Source: Hesseltinella vesiculosa | Taxonomy: Eukaryota; Mucoromycota; Mucoromycetes; Mucorales; Cunninghamellaceae | Length of the DNA stretch: 64,000 nt | NCBI GenBank assembly: GCA_002104935.1 | Contig: MCGT01000045.1 | Location: forward strand, 1-64,000 | Direction of reading: 5' to 3' | Shown: piece after piece, positions 30,819 through 42,606 of the stretch | How positions within the stretch are numbered: the first letter of the stretch is position 1 | Layout of the letters: every line of letters begins with the position of its first letter | The notes under the pieces: model-generated | Databases searched by the model: none | Told to the model about the DNA's origin: nothing | Seen by the model: only the letters and a program-made list of their open reading frames with translations | Made by a program: the position numbers and the translations under genes

Positions 30819-32073
30819 TTGGCGGAAATCGCCAATATGTTGGCGGACATCGCCAATATATATTGGCGAAAGATTAGCTCTTTCCGCCAATTTCCGCCAA
30901 TCTTTCGCCAGTAATATTGGCGGAAAACACCAATGTCTTGGCGCATATCGCCAATATTACTGGCGAAAGATTAGCGCTTTCCGCCAATTTCCGCCAATCT
31001 TTCGCCAGTAATATTGGCGATATCACCAAGACATTGGTGTTTACCGCCAATACTATCGCCACAAAATTGGCGATTGGCGCTTTCCGCCAATACTATCGCC
31101 AATAATATTGGCGATTGGCGCTTTCCGCCAATCTTTCGCCAATACCAATCGCCAATCTTTCGCCAATACCAATCGCCAATCTTTCGCCAGTAATATTGGC
31201 GATATCACCAAGACATTGGTGTTTACCGCCAATACTATCGCCACAAAATTGGCGATTGGCGCTTTCCGCCAATACTATCGCCAATAATATTGGCGATTGG
31301 CGCTTTCCGCCAATACTATCGCCAATAATATTGGCGATTGGCGCTTTCCGCCAATACTATCGCCAATAATATTGGCGATTGGCGCTTTCCGCCAATACTA
31401 TCGCCAATAATATTGGCGATTGGCGCTTTCCGCCAAGTTTACGCCAATTTTGTGGCGATAGTATTGGCGGAAAGCGCCAATCGCCAATTTTGTGGCGATA
31501 GTATTGGCGGTAAACACCAATGTCTTGGTGATATCGCCAATATTATTGGCGATTGGTATTGGCGAAAGATTGGCGATTGGTATTGGCGAAAGATTGGCGG
31601 AAAGCGCCAATCGCCAATTTTGTGGCGATAGTATTGGCGGAAAGCGCCAATCGCCAATATTATTGGCGATAGTATTGGCAGAAAGCGCCAATCGCCAATA
31701 TTATTGGCGATAGTATTGGCGCTTTCCGCCAAGTTTACGCCAATTTTGTGGCGATAGTATTGGCGGAAAGCGCCAATCGCCAATATTATTGGCGATAGTA
31801 TTGGCGGAAAGCGCCAATCGCCAATTTTGTGGCGATAGTATTGGCGGTAAACACCAATGTCTTGGTGATATCGCCAATATTACTGGCGAAAGATTGGCGG
31901 AAATTGGCGGAAAGCGCTAATCTTTCGCCAGTAATATTGGCGATATGCGCCAAGACATTGGTGTTTTCCGCCAATATTACTGGCGAAAGATTGGCGGAAA
32001 TTGGCGGAAAGAGCTAATCTTTCGCCAATATATATTGGCGATGTCCGCCAACATATTGGCGATTTCCGCCAAC
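30819..32073. repeat. CGCCAAT/ATTGGCG hairpin array 2 (about 1.26 kb)
   Basis: The same architecture as array 1, with matching outer 200 bp or so on both sides but fewer inner units. The inverted-repeat centre is near 31440, at the TTTCCGCCAAGTTTACGCC segment. It lies between the start codons of U5 and U6. Confidence 0.97.
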
Positions 32074-32212
32074 TCTTCCTCTTAAGCAATGGCTTCTGGT
32101 GTGATATGAAACAGACCCAGCGAAATAGAGACACTGACTCTTTTTTTTTTTCTGTTGAATAGAACTTCTTGAATTCGTTTTACCCCATGAACATAGGCCA
32201 GGCACAGACCTC

Positions 32213-33257
32213 ATGTGTAAATCAATCTTGAACAACGAAACAATAAGAAACATGATCGTGGAGGCTATTATCGGTAACTCTGCTACTTCCATCCCTTCCT
32301 CCTCCTAACTTTAAACTAAAATTAGGGCCAAATGCAAAGGACAAATACATCTTGAATCCAACTGAATGGCTGGATGGTCGACGTGGAGACGTCCTCTATG
32401 CACCAATCGAGCCAGCTACAACTGCTTTACCCCCCATTGTGATTGAAATTCAAAACACAGTGGACGCCTCCTTCTTGCGCCGCTTGATCAGGTACTGCGG
32501 CAACGTTTTTGATCGGTATCATGTTGAACCTATTGCTCTGACGATTGGAATCCATGCAACAAGCGAGGACATAAGCACCAAGGTGGCAGCTGCGCCCAAG
32601 GTTCAATATTTTGTCCAGCTACCGAGCGACCATTGGGCACAGAAGCACCTCTTCATGGACAGAAACACTCTTGCACCTTTCCTGGATCAAACGCCGTTGG
32701 CGCCTGCCGTGGCCATTGGTTATGTGCTCATGCAGCAACAAGCGTCTCTTCTTGGTCTCGAACACAAGGATGATCCCACTGTTGTTACCATTTATTCCAT
32801 CGCCAAGGATGCCCTGCGAAATCAAATCAAGAACGAGGAAGAAACGATTGATGTGTTGCGCACTGTCTGTCAAACCAACAAGGAGCAATACAAACGGATC
32901 TTGGACGCCATGATTGAGGATAATGTCAACAACAAGCGCCTGAAGTCCTATGTAGAGGATGGATTATTGTATGCTGACACATGTCTTCACAAATATTCAC
33001 AGACACCGTCCACAGACACCTTGCCACAACCTCCAGACTTGCCAGAGTCCTCCAATGCCTCAGTGTTACGCACAATTGATCGCGATCATCAGGTCACAGA
33101 CATGGAATATGCTGCTCGAGTGGTTGACCAGTGCAAGGCGGAAAAAAAGAGAATGAATTGGAAAAAATGTTATGATGACGGGCGCACAGCCGGATACTTT
33201 CGTACCTATAAAAATTGTATTACTTTGAAAAACACCTTTTATGCAAAGAAAAAATAA
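32213..33257 (+). CDS. PD-(D/E)XK nuclease candidate, copy U6
   Basis: Exons 32213-32273 and 32326-33257, intron 52 nt, 330 aa, the same protein as U2 and U5. Together with U7 and array 3 it makes up the extra module that copy 1 lacks. At the 3' end it resembles U1/U2 (TPSTDTLPQ), not U3. Confidence 0.7.
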
Positions 33258-34146
33258 ACAAGGCAAGGCACTGGCGATTATCGTAAAGAAATTGGCGATT
33301 AACATTGCCTACTTATTCTTCCCGGCGCTGCCTGAGAGAGTTACAATTTTAATCAAGGTCGCTTCTCCCTATTTTGTACTGGCATGGTGAAAATGGCCGA
33401 TTTTTCATTTTTTTTTAAGCTGGGGAATGGGGAGTGCCAAAAGGAAACTGGCCAAAAGTTGACTGGGTGACCTTCACCAATGGTCCTGATTTTTCAGCAT
33501 CATTATCATTCATTTGTTTGCGATCCTGTGCAACATTTCGCATCGATCTGATCATTCAAAAGTGCTACTAAGCATTTCCTTTTTTTTTTTTTTTCAAAAT
33601 GGAAAAAATTGGATCACAAGCCGGTGCACCGGACGACCATTGATAAACAGTGAAAGCCGGTGCGAGCGTCAAGTGAGACGTAATCAAACGAATTACGTAA
33701 TTTCTTCATCAAATTGAAGCTTTGTATTTTTGGATTGTTTTGATTCTTTGGAGACAGTTGGCACCATCCAGGTGCTCAGGCTGAATATGGCGATCCAATT
33801 TTTTCTCCATTTTGAAAAAAAAAGCAAACGCTGCGCAGCACTTTTGAGTGATCGGATCGTTGCGAAATGTTGCACGGGATCGCAAACAAATGAATGATAA
33901 TGATGCTGAAAAATCAGGACCATTGGTGAAGGTCACCCAGTCAACTTTTGGCCAGTTTCCTTTTGGCACTCCCCATTCCCCAGCTTAAAAAAAAAATGAA
34001 AAATCGGCCATTTTCACCATGCCAGTACAAAATAGGGAGAAGCGACCTTGATTGAAATTGTAACTCTCTCAGGCAGCGCCGGGAAGAATAAGTAGGCAAT
34101 GTTAATCGCCAATTTCTTTACGATAATCGCCAGTGCCTTGCCTTGT
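33258..34146. repeat. Palindromic spacer S3, inverted relative to S1 and S2
   Basis: The length matches S1 and S2, but the asymmetric core (about 33611-33790) reads as the reverse complement: CCGGTGCACCGG comes before AATTACGTAATT here and after it in S1 and S2. The arms match those of the other spacers. Confidence 0.9.
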
Positions 34147-35191
34147 TTATTTTTTCTTTGCATAAAAGGTGTTTTTCAAAGTAATACAATTTTTATAGGT
34201 ACGAAAGTATCCGGCTGTGCGCCCGTCATCATAACATTTTTTCCAATTCATTCTCTTTTTTTCCGCCTTGCACTGGTCAACCACTCGAGCAGCATATTCC
34301 ATGTCTGTGACCTGATGATCGCGATCAATTGTGCGTAACACTGAGGCATTGGAGGACTCTGGCAAGTCTGGAGGTTGTGGCAAGGTGTCTGTGGACGGTG
34401 TCTGTGAATATTTGTGAAGACATGTGTCAGCATACAATAATCCATCCTCTACATAGGACTTCAGGCGCTTGTTGTTGACATTATCCTCAATCATGGCGTC
34501 CAAGATCCGTTTGTATTGCTCCTTGTTGGTTTGACAGACAGTGCGCAACACATCAATCGTTTCTTCCTCGTTCTTGATTTGATTTCGCAGGGCATCCTTG
34601 GCGATGGAATAAATGGTAACAACAGTGGGATCATCCTTGTGTTCGAGACCAAGAAGAGACGCTTGTTGCTGCATGAGCACATAACCAATGGCCACGGCAG
34701 GCGCCAACGGCGTTTGATCCAGGAAAGGTGCAAGAGTGTTTCTGTCCATGAAGAGGTGCTTCTGTGCCCAATGGTCGCTCGGTAGCTGGACAAAATATTG
34801 AACCTTGGGCGCAGCTGCCACCTTGGTGCTTATGTCCTCGCTTGTTGCATGGATTCCAATCGTCAGAGCAATAGGTTCAACATGATACCGATCAAAAACG
34901 TTGCCGCAGTACCTGATCAAGCGGCGCAAGAAGGAGGCGTCCACTGTGTTTTGAATTTCAATCACAATGGGGGGTAAAGCAGTTGTAGCTGGCTCGATTG
35001 GTGCATAGAGGACGTCTCCACGTCGACCATCCAGCCATTCAGTTGGATTCAAGATGTATTTGTCCTTTGCATTTGGCCCTAATTTTAGTTTAAAGTTAGG
35101 AGGAGGAAGGGATGGAAGTAGCAGAGTTACCGATAATAGCCTCCACGATCATGTTTCTTATTGTTTCGTTGTTCAAGATTGATTTACACAT
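34147..35191 (-). CDS. PD-(D/E)XK nuclease candidate, copy U7
   Basis: Minus-strand exons 35131-35191 and 34147-35078 around intron 35079-35130, 330 aa, the same protein as U2. It diverges from U8 across array 3, the shortest array. Confidence 0.7.
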
Positions 35192-35332
35192 GAGGTCTGT
35201 GCCTGGCCTATGTTCATGGGGTAAAACGAATTCAAGAAGTTCTATTCAACAGAAAAAAAAAAAAGAGTCAGTGTCTCTATTTCGCTGGGTCTGTTTCATA
35301 TCACACCAGAAGCCATTGCTTAAGAGGAAGAG

Positions 35333-35986
35333 TTGGCGGAAATCGCCAATATGTTGGCGGACATCGCCAATATATATTGGCGAAAGATTAGCTCTTTCCG
35401 CCAATTTCCGCCAATCTTTCGCCAGTAATATTGGCGGAAAACACCAATGTCTTGGCGCATATCGCCAATATTACTGGCGAAAGATTAGCGCTTTCCGCCA
35501 ATTTCCGCCAATCTTTCGCCAGTAATATTGGCGATATCACCAAGACATTGGTGTTTACCGCCAATACTATCGCCACAAAATTGGCGATTGGCGCTTTCCG
35601 CCAATACTATCGCCACAAAATTGGCGTAAACTTGGCGGAAAGCGCCAATCGCCAATATTATTGGCGATAGTATTGGCAGAAAGCGCCAATCGCCAATATT
35701 ATTGGCGATAGTATTGGCGGAAAGCGCCAATCGCCAATTTTGTGGCGATAGTATTGGCGGTAAACACCAATGTCTTGGTGATATCGCCAATATTACTGGC
35801 GAAAGATTGGCGGAAATTGGCGGAAAGCGCTAATCTTTCGCCAGTAATATTGGCGATATGCGCCAAGACATTGGTGTTTTCCGCCAATATTACTGGCGAA
35901 AGATTGGCGGAAATTGGCGGAAAGAGCTAATCTTTCGCCAATATATATTGGCGATGTCCGCCAACATATTGGCGATTTCCGCCAAC
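35333..35986. repeat. CGCCAAT/ATTGGCG hairpin array 3 (about 0.65 kb)
   Basis: The shortest array. It keeps the same outer modules as arrays 1 and 2 (including CACCAAGACATTGGTG and AATATATATTGGCG) and only a few 40/41-bp units around its centre near 35640, where GGCGTAAACTTGGCGGAAAG marks the turn. It lies between the start codons of U7 and U8. Confidence 0.97.
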
Positions 35987-36126
35987 TCTTCCTCTTAAGC
36001 AATGGCTTCTGGTGTGATATGAAACAGACCCAGCGAAATAGAGACACTGACTCTTTTTTTTTTTTCTGTTGAATAGAACTTCTTGAATTCGTTTTACCCC
36101 ATGAACATAGGCCAGGCACAGACCTC

Positions 36127-37195
36127 ATGTGTAAATCAATCTTGAACAACGAAACAATAAGAAACATGATCGTGGAGGCTATTATCGGTAACTCTGCTAC
36201 TTCCATCCCTTCCTCCTCCTAACTTTAAACTAAAATTAGGGCCAAATGCAAAGGACAAATACATCTTGAATCCAACTGAATGGCTGGATGGTCGACGTGG
36301 AGACGTCCTCTATGCACCAATCGAGCCAGCTACAACTGCTTTACCCCCCATTGTGATTGAAATTCAAAACACAGTGGACGCCTCCTTCTTGCGCCGCTTG
36401 ATCAGGTACTGCGGCAACGTTTTTGATCGGTATCATGTTGAACCTATTGCTCTGACGATTGGAATCCATGCAACAAGCAAGGACATAAGCACCAAGGTGG
36501 CAGCTGCGCCCAAGGTTCAATATTTTGTCCAGCTACCGAGCGACCATTGGGCACAGAAGCACCTCTTCATGGGCAGAAACACTCTTGCACCTTTCCTGGA
36601 TCAAACGCCGTTGGCGCCTGCCGTGGCCATTGGTTATGTGCTCATGCAGCAACAAGCGTCTCTTCTTGGTCTCGAACACAAGGATGATCCCACTGTTGTT
36701 ACCATTTATTCCATCGCCAAGGATGCCCTGCGAAATCAAATCAAGAACGAGGAAGAAACGATTGATGTGTTGCGCACTGTCTGTCAAACCAACAAGGAGC
36801 AATACAAACGGATCTTGGACGCCATGATTGAGGATAATGTCAACAACAAGCGCCTGAAGTCCTATGTAGAGGATGGATTATTGTATGCTGACACATGTCT
36901 TCGCAAATATTCACAGACACCGTTCACACACACGATGCCACAACCTCCAGACTTGCCAGAATCATCCAATGCCAATCACGAGTGGAAGGCCAGCACCTCA
37001 GTGTTACGCAAAATTGATCGCGATCATCAGGTCACAGACATGGAATATGCTGCTCGAGCGGTTGACCAGTGCAAGGCGGAAAAAAAGAGAATGAATTGGA
37101 AAAAATGTTATGATGACGGGCGCGCGGCTGGATACTTTCGTACCTATAAAAATTGGAATAGTTTGAAAAACACCTTTTATGCAAAGAAAAATTAA
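36127..37195 (+). CDS. PD-(D/E)XK nuclease candidate, copy U8 (variant 3' end)
   Basis: The duplicate of U3: exons 36127-36187 and 36240-37195, 338 aa, with the same extra NHEWKAST block and the end NTFYAKKN. Two substitutions set it apart: ATSKDIS for ATSEDIS and FMGRNTL for FMDRNTL. Neither touches the putative catalytic pattern. Confidence 0.7.
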
Positions 37196-38467
37196 ACAGG
37201 TCGTCATGTACCGGTGTTTGTCTGGGTAAACTTGTAACTGGACTTGATGAAAAAGGAAAAAGGAAACAGTATAGAAAAACCTTTTTTGGATGTTAGCGCA
37301 CTATTAGGGATTATTGATAGACTTACCACTATAAGCAAGTGGTTTTTTTGTTATACGTGCAAAGAAAAAAAGAAAAGAGGGAGAGAAAAAAAGGAGAAAA
37401 AAAGGGAAAAAAGGCAGGGAAAGAAAAGTAAAAAAATATATAAACCTAAAAAAAAGGAGGGGGTAATGTCAATTCTTAACACCGGTACATGGCGAGAAAT
37501 GATACCATGGCTCTTTTTGACACCTCCATTTCCTTCACTGAAAATTATCACCGTCAGCAAACCGTCATCAAGTTGATCATGGCACCGGCTTTTACTGTTC
37601 ATCAACTGTCATGCGTGCACCAGTCAGGAGTCGAAATCCGCTGTGCCGAGGCTGAATATGGCGATTCAATTTTTTCTTCTTTTTGAAAAAAAAAAAAAGC
37701 AAGCGCTGCACAGCGCTTATTGAGTGATTGGATCGGTATGAGATTTTGTATGGATGCGCAAACACATGAATGATAATGATGCTAAAAAAATCAGGACCAT
37801 TGGTGAAGGTCACTCAGTCAACTTTTGATTCTTTTCGTTTTGACACCTCCGATTCTCCAGCTTACAAAAGAAAAACCGGTCGCTTTCACCAGAGGACCCC
37901 CAGGCCTTCTGATCAAAAACCGCAGAGCAAAAATGCTCCTTGTCAATTCACCCCAAATCGTCAATCGTCATTTAGCTAACAGGTAGAAGTGAAATTTAGC
38001 ATGGGTGACTGTTATCATGGGTATTAGAAAATCCACAAACGCTGCGGTTGGTGGTGTAAATCGGTGTAGATCCATACCAACATGTCAGATTCACCAGATC
38101 ACAAAACGGAAAGCAGGCTTTTTCATTGGCTGGTTCCAATTTCCCCTTTTTCTTTTTTTCAGTAGGTTCTCTTTTTTTTTCTTTTCGTCCTCTTCTTTTC
38201 TTCTTTGTTCATTAGCGCTCAGCTCTTGTTCGACCCATTTTTTGATTACACAAAAGTGGACACACCACTGTGGTAAACTGCAGTGGAACCACTCACGAGA
38301 AGAAAACGGGGATTGATCCCCTCGCGGGCACAGCATTTAGCGCAGTAAATGAGATCTCAGGGCAAGTGACCCAGTACTCCTCGATTGGCCTCTACAGCAG
38401 TTTGGGACCACTAGTCCACTTTCTTTATTGCGACACACACGCTTCCAATGGCAAGAAGATGAAAAAC
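37196..38467. other. Intergenic, no gene supported (copy 2)
   Basis: The counterpart of 7057-8329. It repeats the 14-bp inverted-repeat segment (37205-37491) and the diverged spacer-arm repeat (about 37638-37843). No additional gene is seen. Confidence 0.6.
37205..37491. repeat. Segment bounded by a 14-bp inverted repeat (copy 2)
   Basis: CATGTACCGGTGTT at 37205-37218 and its complement at 37478-37491. One base shorter than the copy at 7066-7353 because of a purine-tract difference. Confidence 0.4.
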
Positions 38468-39943
38468 CTAGAACCAGAAGCTGACGCTGAAGCTTGTGTC
38501 TAGGGCCTTGACATAGTGCCACCATTTCGGCTAAAGGAAGGGGGAGTGAGTGGTCATAACGACATGGGTGGAAGGTCTTACGGGTATATAGAGGACATCA
38601 CCTGGTTCCAAAATGCATTCCACATAATTGGCTTGTTTGAACAAAGGAAATGCCTCTAGATCGGGCTGATCCAGATCCACCTGCACACATAAAAAAAGAA
38701 TTAGACTGTGTTATATTTATGTAGCCACGCCTTTTTTTTACCTGACTCGTATTGGCCATCATACCGTCATGGGGATACAGAGCATCTGTGTGATCAGGGG
38801 AGTACAGCCGGACGTATTTTCTCCCAACGACTTGGGCAAGGAGATTGTGGTATGGGTCGTGGTGCAACGGTGAGACAGTGTGTTTGGGGCCAAACCAGGC
38901 GTGCTTCAGTACATCCACTGGCGGTTGTTGGTACCATGGAGTGGCCTGAGGCTCAACAGAGCAGTAGTCGGGCACGGCAATGTCATGTTCGAGCCGTGGT
39001 ACTTGGTAAAACAGGTCGTGCTGGGCCAGGTAGGCAATAGGGGTATCGTCGGAGTTCTGGATGTGGTTGGTGATGAAGTCGTCCAGAGGCATCATGGTCT
39101 GGCGCCAGGCTGCATGTGTGTAGCTGCTGCCGATCTCGACAGGCACCAGGCGGTCACCCGCCACATTGCGAAGGTACGCCAAGTTTGCCCATGGCCGCGT
39201 TGATAAGGCGGGCCAGTGGTCAATTAAGCCGCATCTCAGGTGTAGTGGCGTGGGCACCGGCAATTCGTTGACATGGTCTTCAAACCAAAGGAAATCAGGG
39301 GCTACGTTCAGCAATGTCAAAGGGTGATGAATGGTAGGCGCAGCATCGGCTTTGATGAGAGACAGAGCATCACCGACGGAGGCTGGCCAGTCGGTTTTCA
39401 TTGGCCGCAGAGCCAGCTGGATAGCATCCACCAAAGCCAGCGTCAGTGATCGTCGGTTGGGTCCTGGTGCACCACTCACCACAAGGGCTGCGTCTAATTG
39501 GTGGATAAGGCTGCGGTAAAAGTCATCAGTGTACAATGGATTCTGCTGGTGCATCAGCCAGACGACACGGGTCAAGGTGCCATCGATCAGCAATTGCCGC
39601 CAATGATCAGGAACGTCCTTGTACGGGTAGGCATTGATTTTGTCATTGGCCAGATCCACGAGCGCATCAGTAAGCTGCAATGCTAACGTCACTGTGTCAT
39701 GGGTAGGTGTCCCATTGCCGTTGTCTAATTCTTCCAAGGCTTTGCTGATTCTCCCCAGCAGATCAAGGACTGCCGCACCGCAAGGTTTTAAACCTACCTC
39801 AAGAAAAAAATAAAAATAGAACGAGTGTGCTATTAGATCGCTTTCAATAGTTGTTTCGTTCTACACTTACCTGCGGCTGTATCCTTTTGTATGAGCAGTT
39901 TCACTATGGCATTGGCACAATGTCGGATGTCTTGTGGCAGCAT
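38468..39943 (-). CDS. KDM8: JmjC-domain protein, KDM8/JMJD5-like (copy 2)
   Basis: Exons 39871-39943, 38742-39793, 38582-38680 and 38468-38530 on the minus strand, 428 aa. The iron ligands of LHHDPYHN and WWHYV are kept. Changes from copy 1 include LYPHDG (the residue found in animal JMJD5), EAFPLF for EAYPLF and WHYVKALD for WHYVRALD. Intron 3 is 51 nt here against 66 nt in copy 1, where a G run expanded. Intact and divergent from RAI1 copy 2. Confidence 0.9.
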
Positions 39944-40013
39944 AAGAAAAGGCAGGGGGGAGAGAAAGAAAATGGCGGTTGAAATGCAGCTTCGACTCTT
40001 TTTTCTTTCCTAA
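39944..40013. promoter_or_regulatory. 70-bp shared divergent promoter region (copy 2)
   Basis: The same arrangement as 9822-9891, with minor base changes. Both genes of the pair must be driven from this short gap or from sequences inside the genes. Confidence 0.6.
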
Positions 40014-41623
40014 ATGTCAAAGCGCAGAGCATCGGCCAATCTTACCAGCATTCGAAATACAGGTCCTTTCAGCACAAAGCAGTTCCAAGTGGGCCCCAGC
40101 CATCGCTACCAAGGACGTTCGCCTGTCTACAAGCAGCCTGTGGAAATCAATTCTTACAGCATTGACCACGATCGAAAGGTGTGGTTCGACAATCGTGAGC
40201 TTGTAAGTCGCACCTGTTCTCGAATCCAAAGCACACAGCAAAAGGGCAATGGACCAAATCTTGTCATCCCATCTCATCTCCTTTTTCTTTCTCTTTCTAG
40301 AAATATTACTATGCTCCTAGCGGCAAGGACTTGACGGTTGGTTTTGATCGGTTCATTCAACGTGACGAAACGGTGCCTGAGCATTTGGACACTTTACTGG
40401 ACGCCCTGACAGACGCGAAAGCAAAAGCCAATGTTCCTCCAGAGATGACGCAGGCCAATATTGTAAACACGAAAAAAAAAAAAATGATATGATATGATAT
40501 GATCCAAACGATCACTGATCTGCTGCTCGTTTTTTTTTTATTGTCCTTGATGTAGGTGACATGGCGGGGAATTATGACTAAGCTTCTGTGCACGCCCTAC
40601 GCCAGGAACGAGCCTTGGGAATTACGGTTAACACGCTACAAAGTATGCCCTGCAACAAAAAAGAGAATCCAGACCCCTCACAGTCTCGTATAGGACACCA
40701 TCTATATTGAAGAAGAAGCCACCCAGAAAAAAAAAGACCAAGAAGCCAACGCCAGCGTGCGCCAGCAAATGATGTGTTATTGGGGCTACCGCTTCGAAAC
40801 CCTTTGCACTGTCTCCAGCCCGCCCAGTACCATCGCCGAATCCGATCCAGAACTGACGTCTCGCCTCACTGACAGCGCCAATACCAATGTCCAATACTGT
40901 GTGCTTGTCAGGACAACTCTGGGCAAAAATTCATTGATTATGGGTGCCGAAGTCGACTGCATTCGAGGTAACACTCCACGCTCACATGAGCCCTGACAAA
41001 ACGACCTTTCAACGAACCAACCCATTGTTGCGATATAGACAAAAAACCGACCCACGACCCATTACGGCACTATCTAGAATTGAAGACATCACGTATCATC
41101 GAAACAGACAGACAGCGGCGCAATTTTGAAAGGTCCGCCCTCACAACGGCCATTGCCATAGCAACTCATTTTTTTTTGGACCCCTGGGGGTGAGTAGATT
41201 CAAGCTGTTGAAGTTTTGGGCGCAGTCTTTTTTAGTAGGTGTACCAACTGTGGTTGTCGGCTACCGTGACGACGATGGGCAAATTCAATCCATCGAAGAA
41301 ATTGATACCCTTTCGATCCCTCGGCGAGTGCGTGGCAAGCAGCATGCCTGGGTAAGTGATAAGCATTGAGCAGACTTGTGACTCATCCAATTTTGAAGGA
41401 CCCTTCGGTATGTTTGAATTTCGCCAACGAGGTGCTCGATTGGATCCAGACTGTGATCAGGGAAAATGACGAGACGACGACGTATGCGTTGACGTGGGAA
41501 GCACCTTTTTCCGAGTTGACATTGACATACAAAGGCCAAGCACATGTGTTTTTGACCAAGCGGTACGTAGACGGCCATGTAGCACACGATATTGGTGGCG
41601 ACCGTGTAGGCAAGCAAGAATAA
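40014..41623 (+). CDS. RAI1: RAI1/DXO-family decapping enzyme (copy 2)
   Basis: Exons 40014-40202, 40301-40462, 40556-40642, 40694-40967, 41039-41132, 41198-41351 and 41399-41623, 394 aa. Nearly the same as copy 1 (Thr for Ala in SIRNTGPF). All DXO/RAI1 metal-site motifs are kept ([14 protein letters not shown]). Both copies appear functional, so the strain may carry a doubled dose of this enzyme. Confidence 0.93.
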
Positions 41624-41819
41624 AATCCTCAAGACTCTGTCTGACCAGGGCAGACTGTAAATTTTTTTCATGCTTTGCAAATGATTGGCGGGCCGGTCTA
41701 GGCGATTCGTTCGGGGTTCCGTTGTGGGATTGAAAAGTGGTGTCAATTTTTTCAGCTTTATTTCTTTTTCTCTTTTTTCTTTCTCTTTTATTAGCTATTC
41801 ACCTTTGAACCATAGCAAA

Positions 41820-41963
41820 GTAAGGAAATACAAACGCCTCGACACCGTCATCCGTCCTGCGCCAAAACGATTACTGTGCAATGGATGGATGGATGTTTCG
41901 CCATAAGCAGATGGATGGATGGATGGATGGATGTCTTACTATTTATTTTATTTTTTTTTGTAG
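41820..41963 (+). other. Probable 5'-UTR intron of RPS12 with (ATGG)n repeat
   Basis: GTAAGG at 41820 and TTTTTTGTAG ending at 41963 bracket 144 nt, one base before the A preceding the RPS12 ATG. The interval holds two blocks of ATGG repeats (about 41881-41896 and 41910-41935) with several ATGs that would interfere if kept in the mRNA. This supports the intron call. Confidence 0.6.
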
Positions 41964-41964
41964 A

Positions 41965-42606
41965 ATGTCTGACGAAGAAGTTATTGTTGATTCCCAAGAA
42001 GTCGAAGTTATCGCCGAAGCCCCCAAGGGTCAAATGACTGTTGAAGAAGCTCTCCAAGAAGTCTTGCGTCGTGCTTTGGTTCACGACGGTCTCGCCCGTG
42101 GTTTGAAGCAAGCCGTCAAGGCCTTGGACAGGTAAATCCTCCCCAGCCACCAAATCAAGGCACTGAAGCTGACCGCCTTTTTTTTTTCCTTCTCATTCAC
42201 AGACGTCAAGCTCACTTGGGTAAGTCCAAGCGAAAAAAAAATAGCCCAGCCACCTGTGGAAAGGAATCGAGGCTGATTATTTTTTTTTATAGCCGTCCTC
42301 TGCGAATCCTGCACTGAAGGTGAATACGTCAAGTTGGTCGAAGCTTTGTGTGCTGAACACAAAATCAACTTGATCAAGGTCTCTGACGCCAAGCAACTTG
42401 GTGAATGGGTTGGTCTCTGCAAGATCGACCGTGACGGTACTGCCCGCAAGGTCGTTGGTTGCTCTTGCGTTGCCGTCACCGACTTTGGTGAAGAATCTGA
42501 AGCCATGAACGTCTTGTTGGACTGTAAGTTGGAGCATGGCGAAGGATCAGGATGATTTCAGTAGCATTGCTCACACTCTTTTCTTATAGACTTCAAGACC
42601 CAATAA
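41965..42606 (+). CDS. RPS12: 40S ribosomal protein S12 (eS12)
   Basis: Exons 41965-42131, 42203-42219, 42293-42523 and 42590-42606 give 143 aa, the normal eS12 length. The protein reads [20 protein letters not shown], then the eS12 core [21 protein letters not shown], written here in part as [17 protein letters not shown], followed by [20 protein letters not shown] and [20 protein letters not shown]. It is a component of the small ribosomal subunit. Two exons are only 17 nt long, the second and the last. Codon choice is strongly biased (GTC, AAG, GAA), as expected for a highly expressed gene. AATAAA follows about 40 nt after the stop. Convergent with the uL23 gene. Confidence 0.97.

Larger units (their letters stand above)
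27037..41728. repeat. Segmental duplication, copy 2
   Basis: This corresponds to window positions 1-11606 but is 3.1 kb longer, because it carries one more spacer, two more nuclease genes (U6, U7) and a third array, while its array 2 is shorter than array 1. The KDM8-like and RAI1-like genes are repeated with a handful of substitutions. Homology with copy 1 ends at 41728. On the left, homology can be followed to 27037 only because copy 1 is cut by the window edge. Confidence 0.95.

Noticed and set aside
1..41728. The duplication as a pure assembly artefact
   Set aside because: The copies differ by substitutions, array length and module number, and have unique flanks on the right. Haplotype mis-joining still needs read-depth control.
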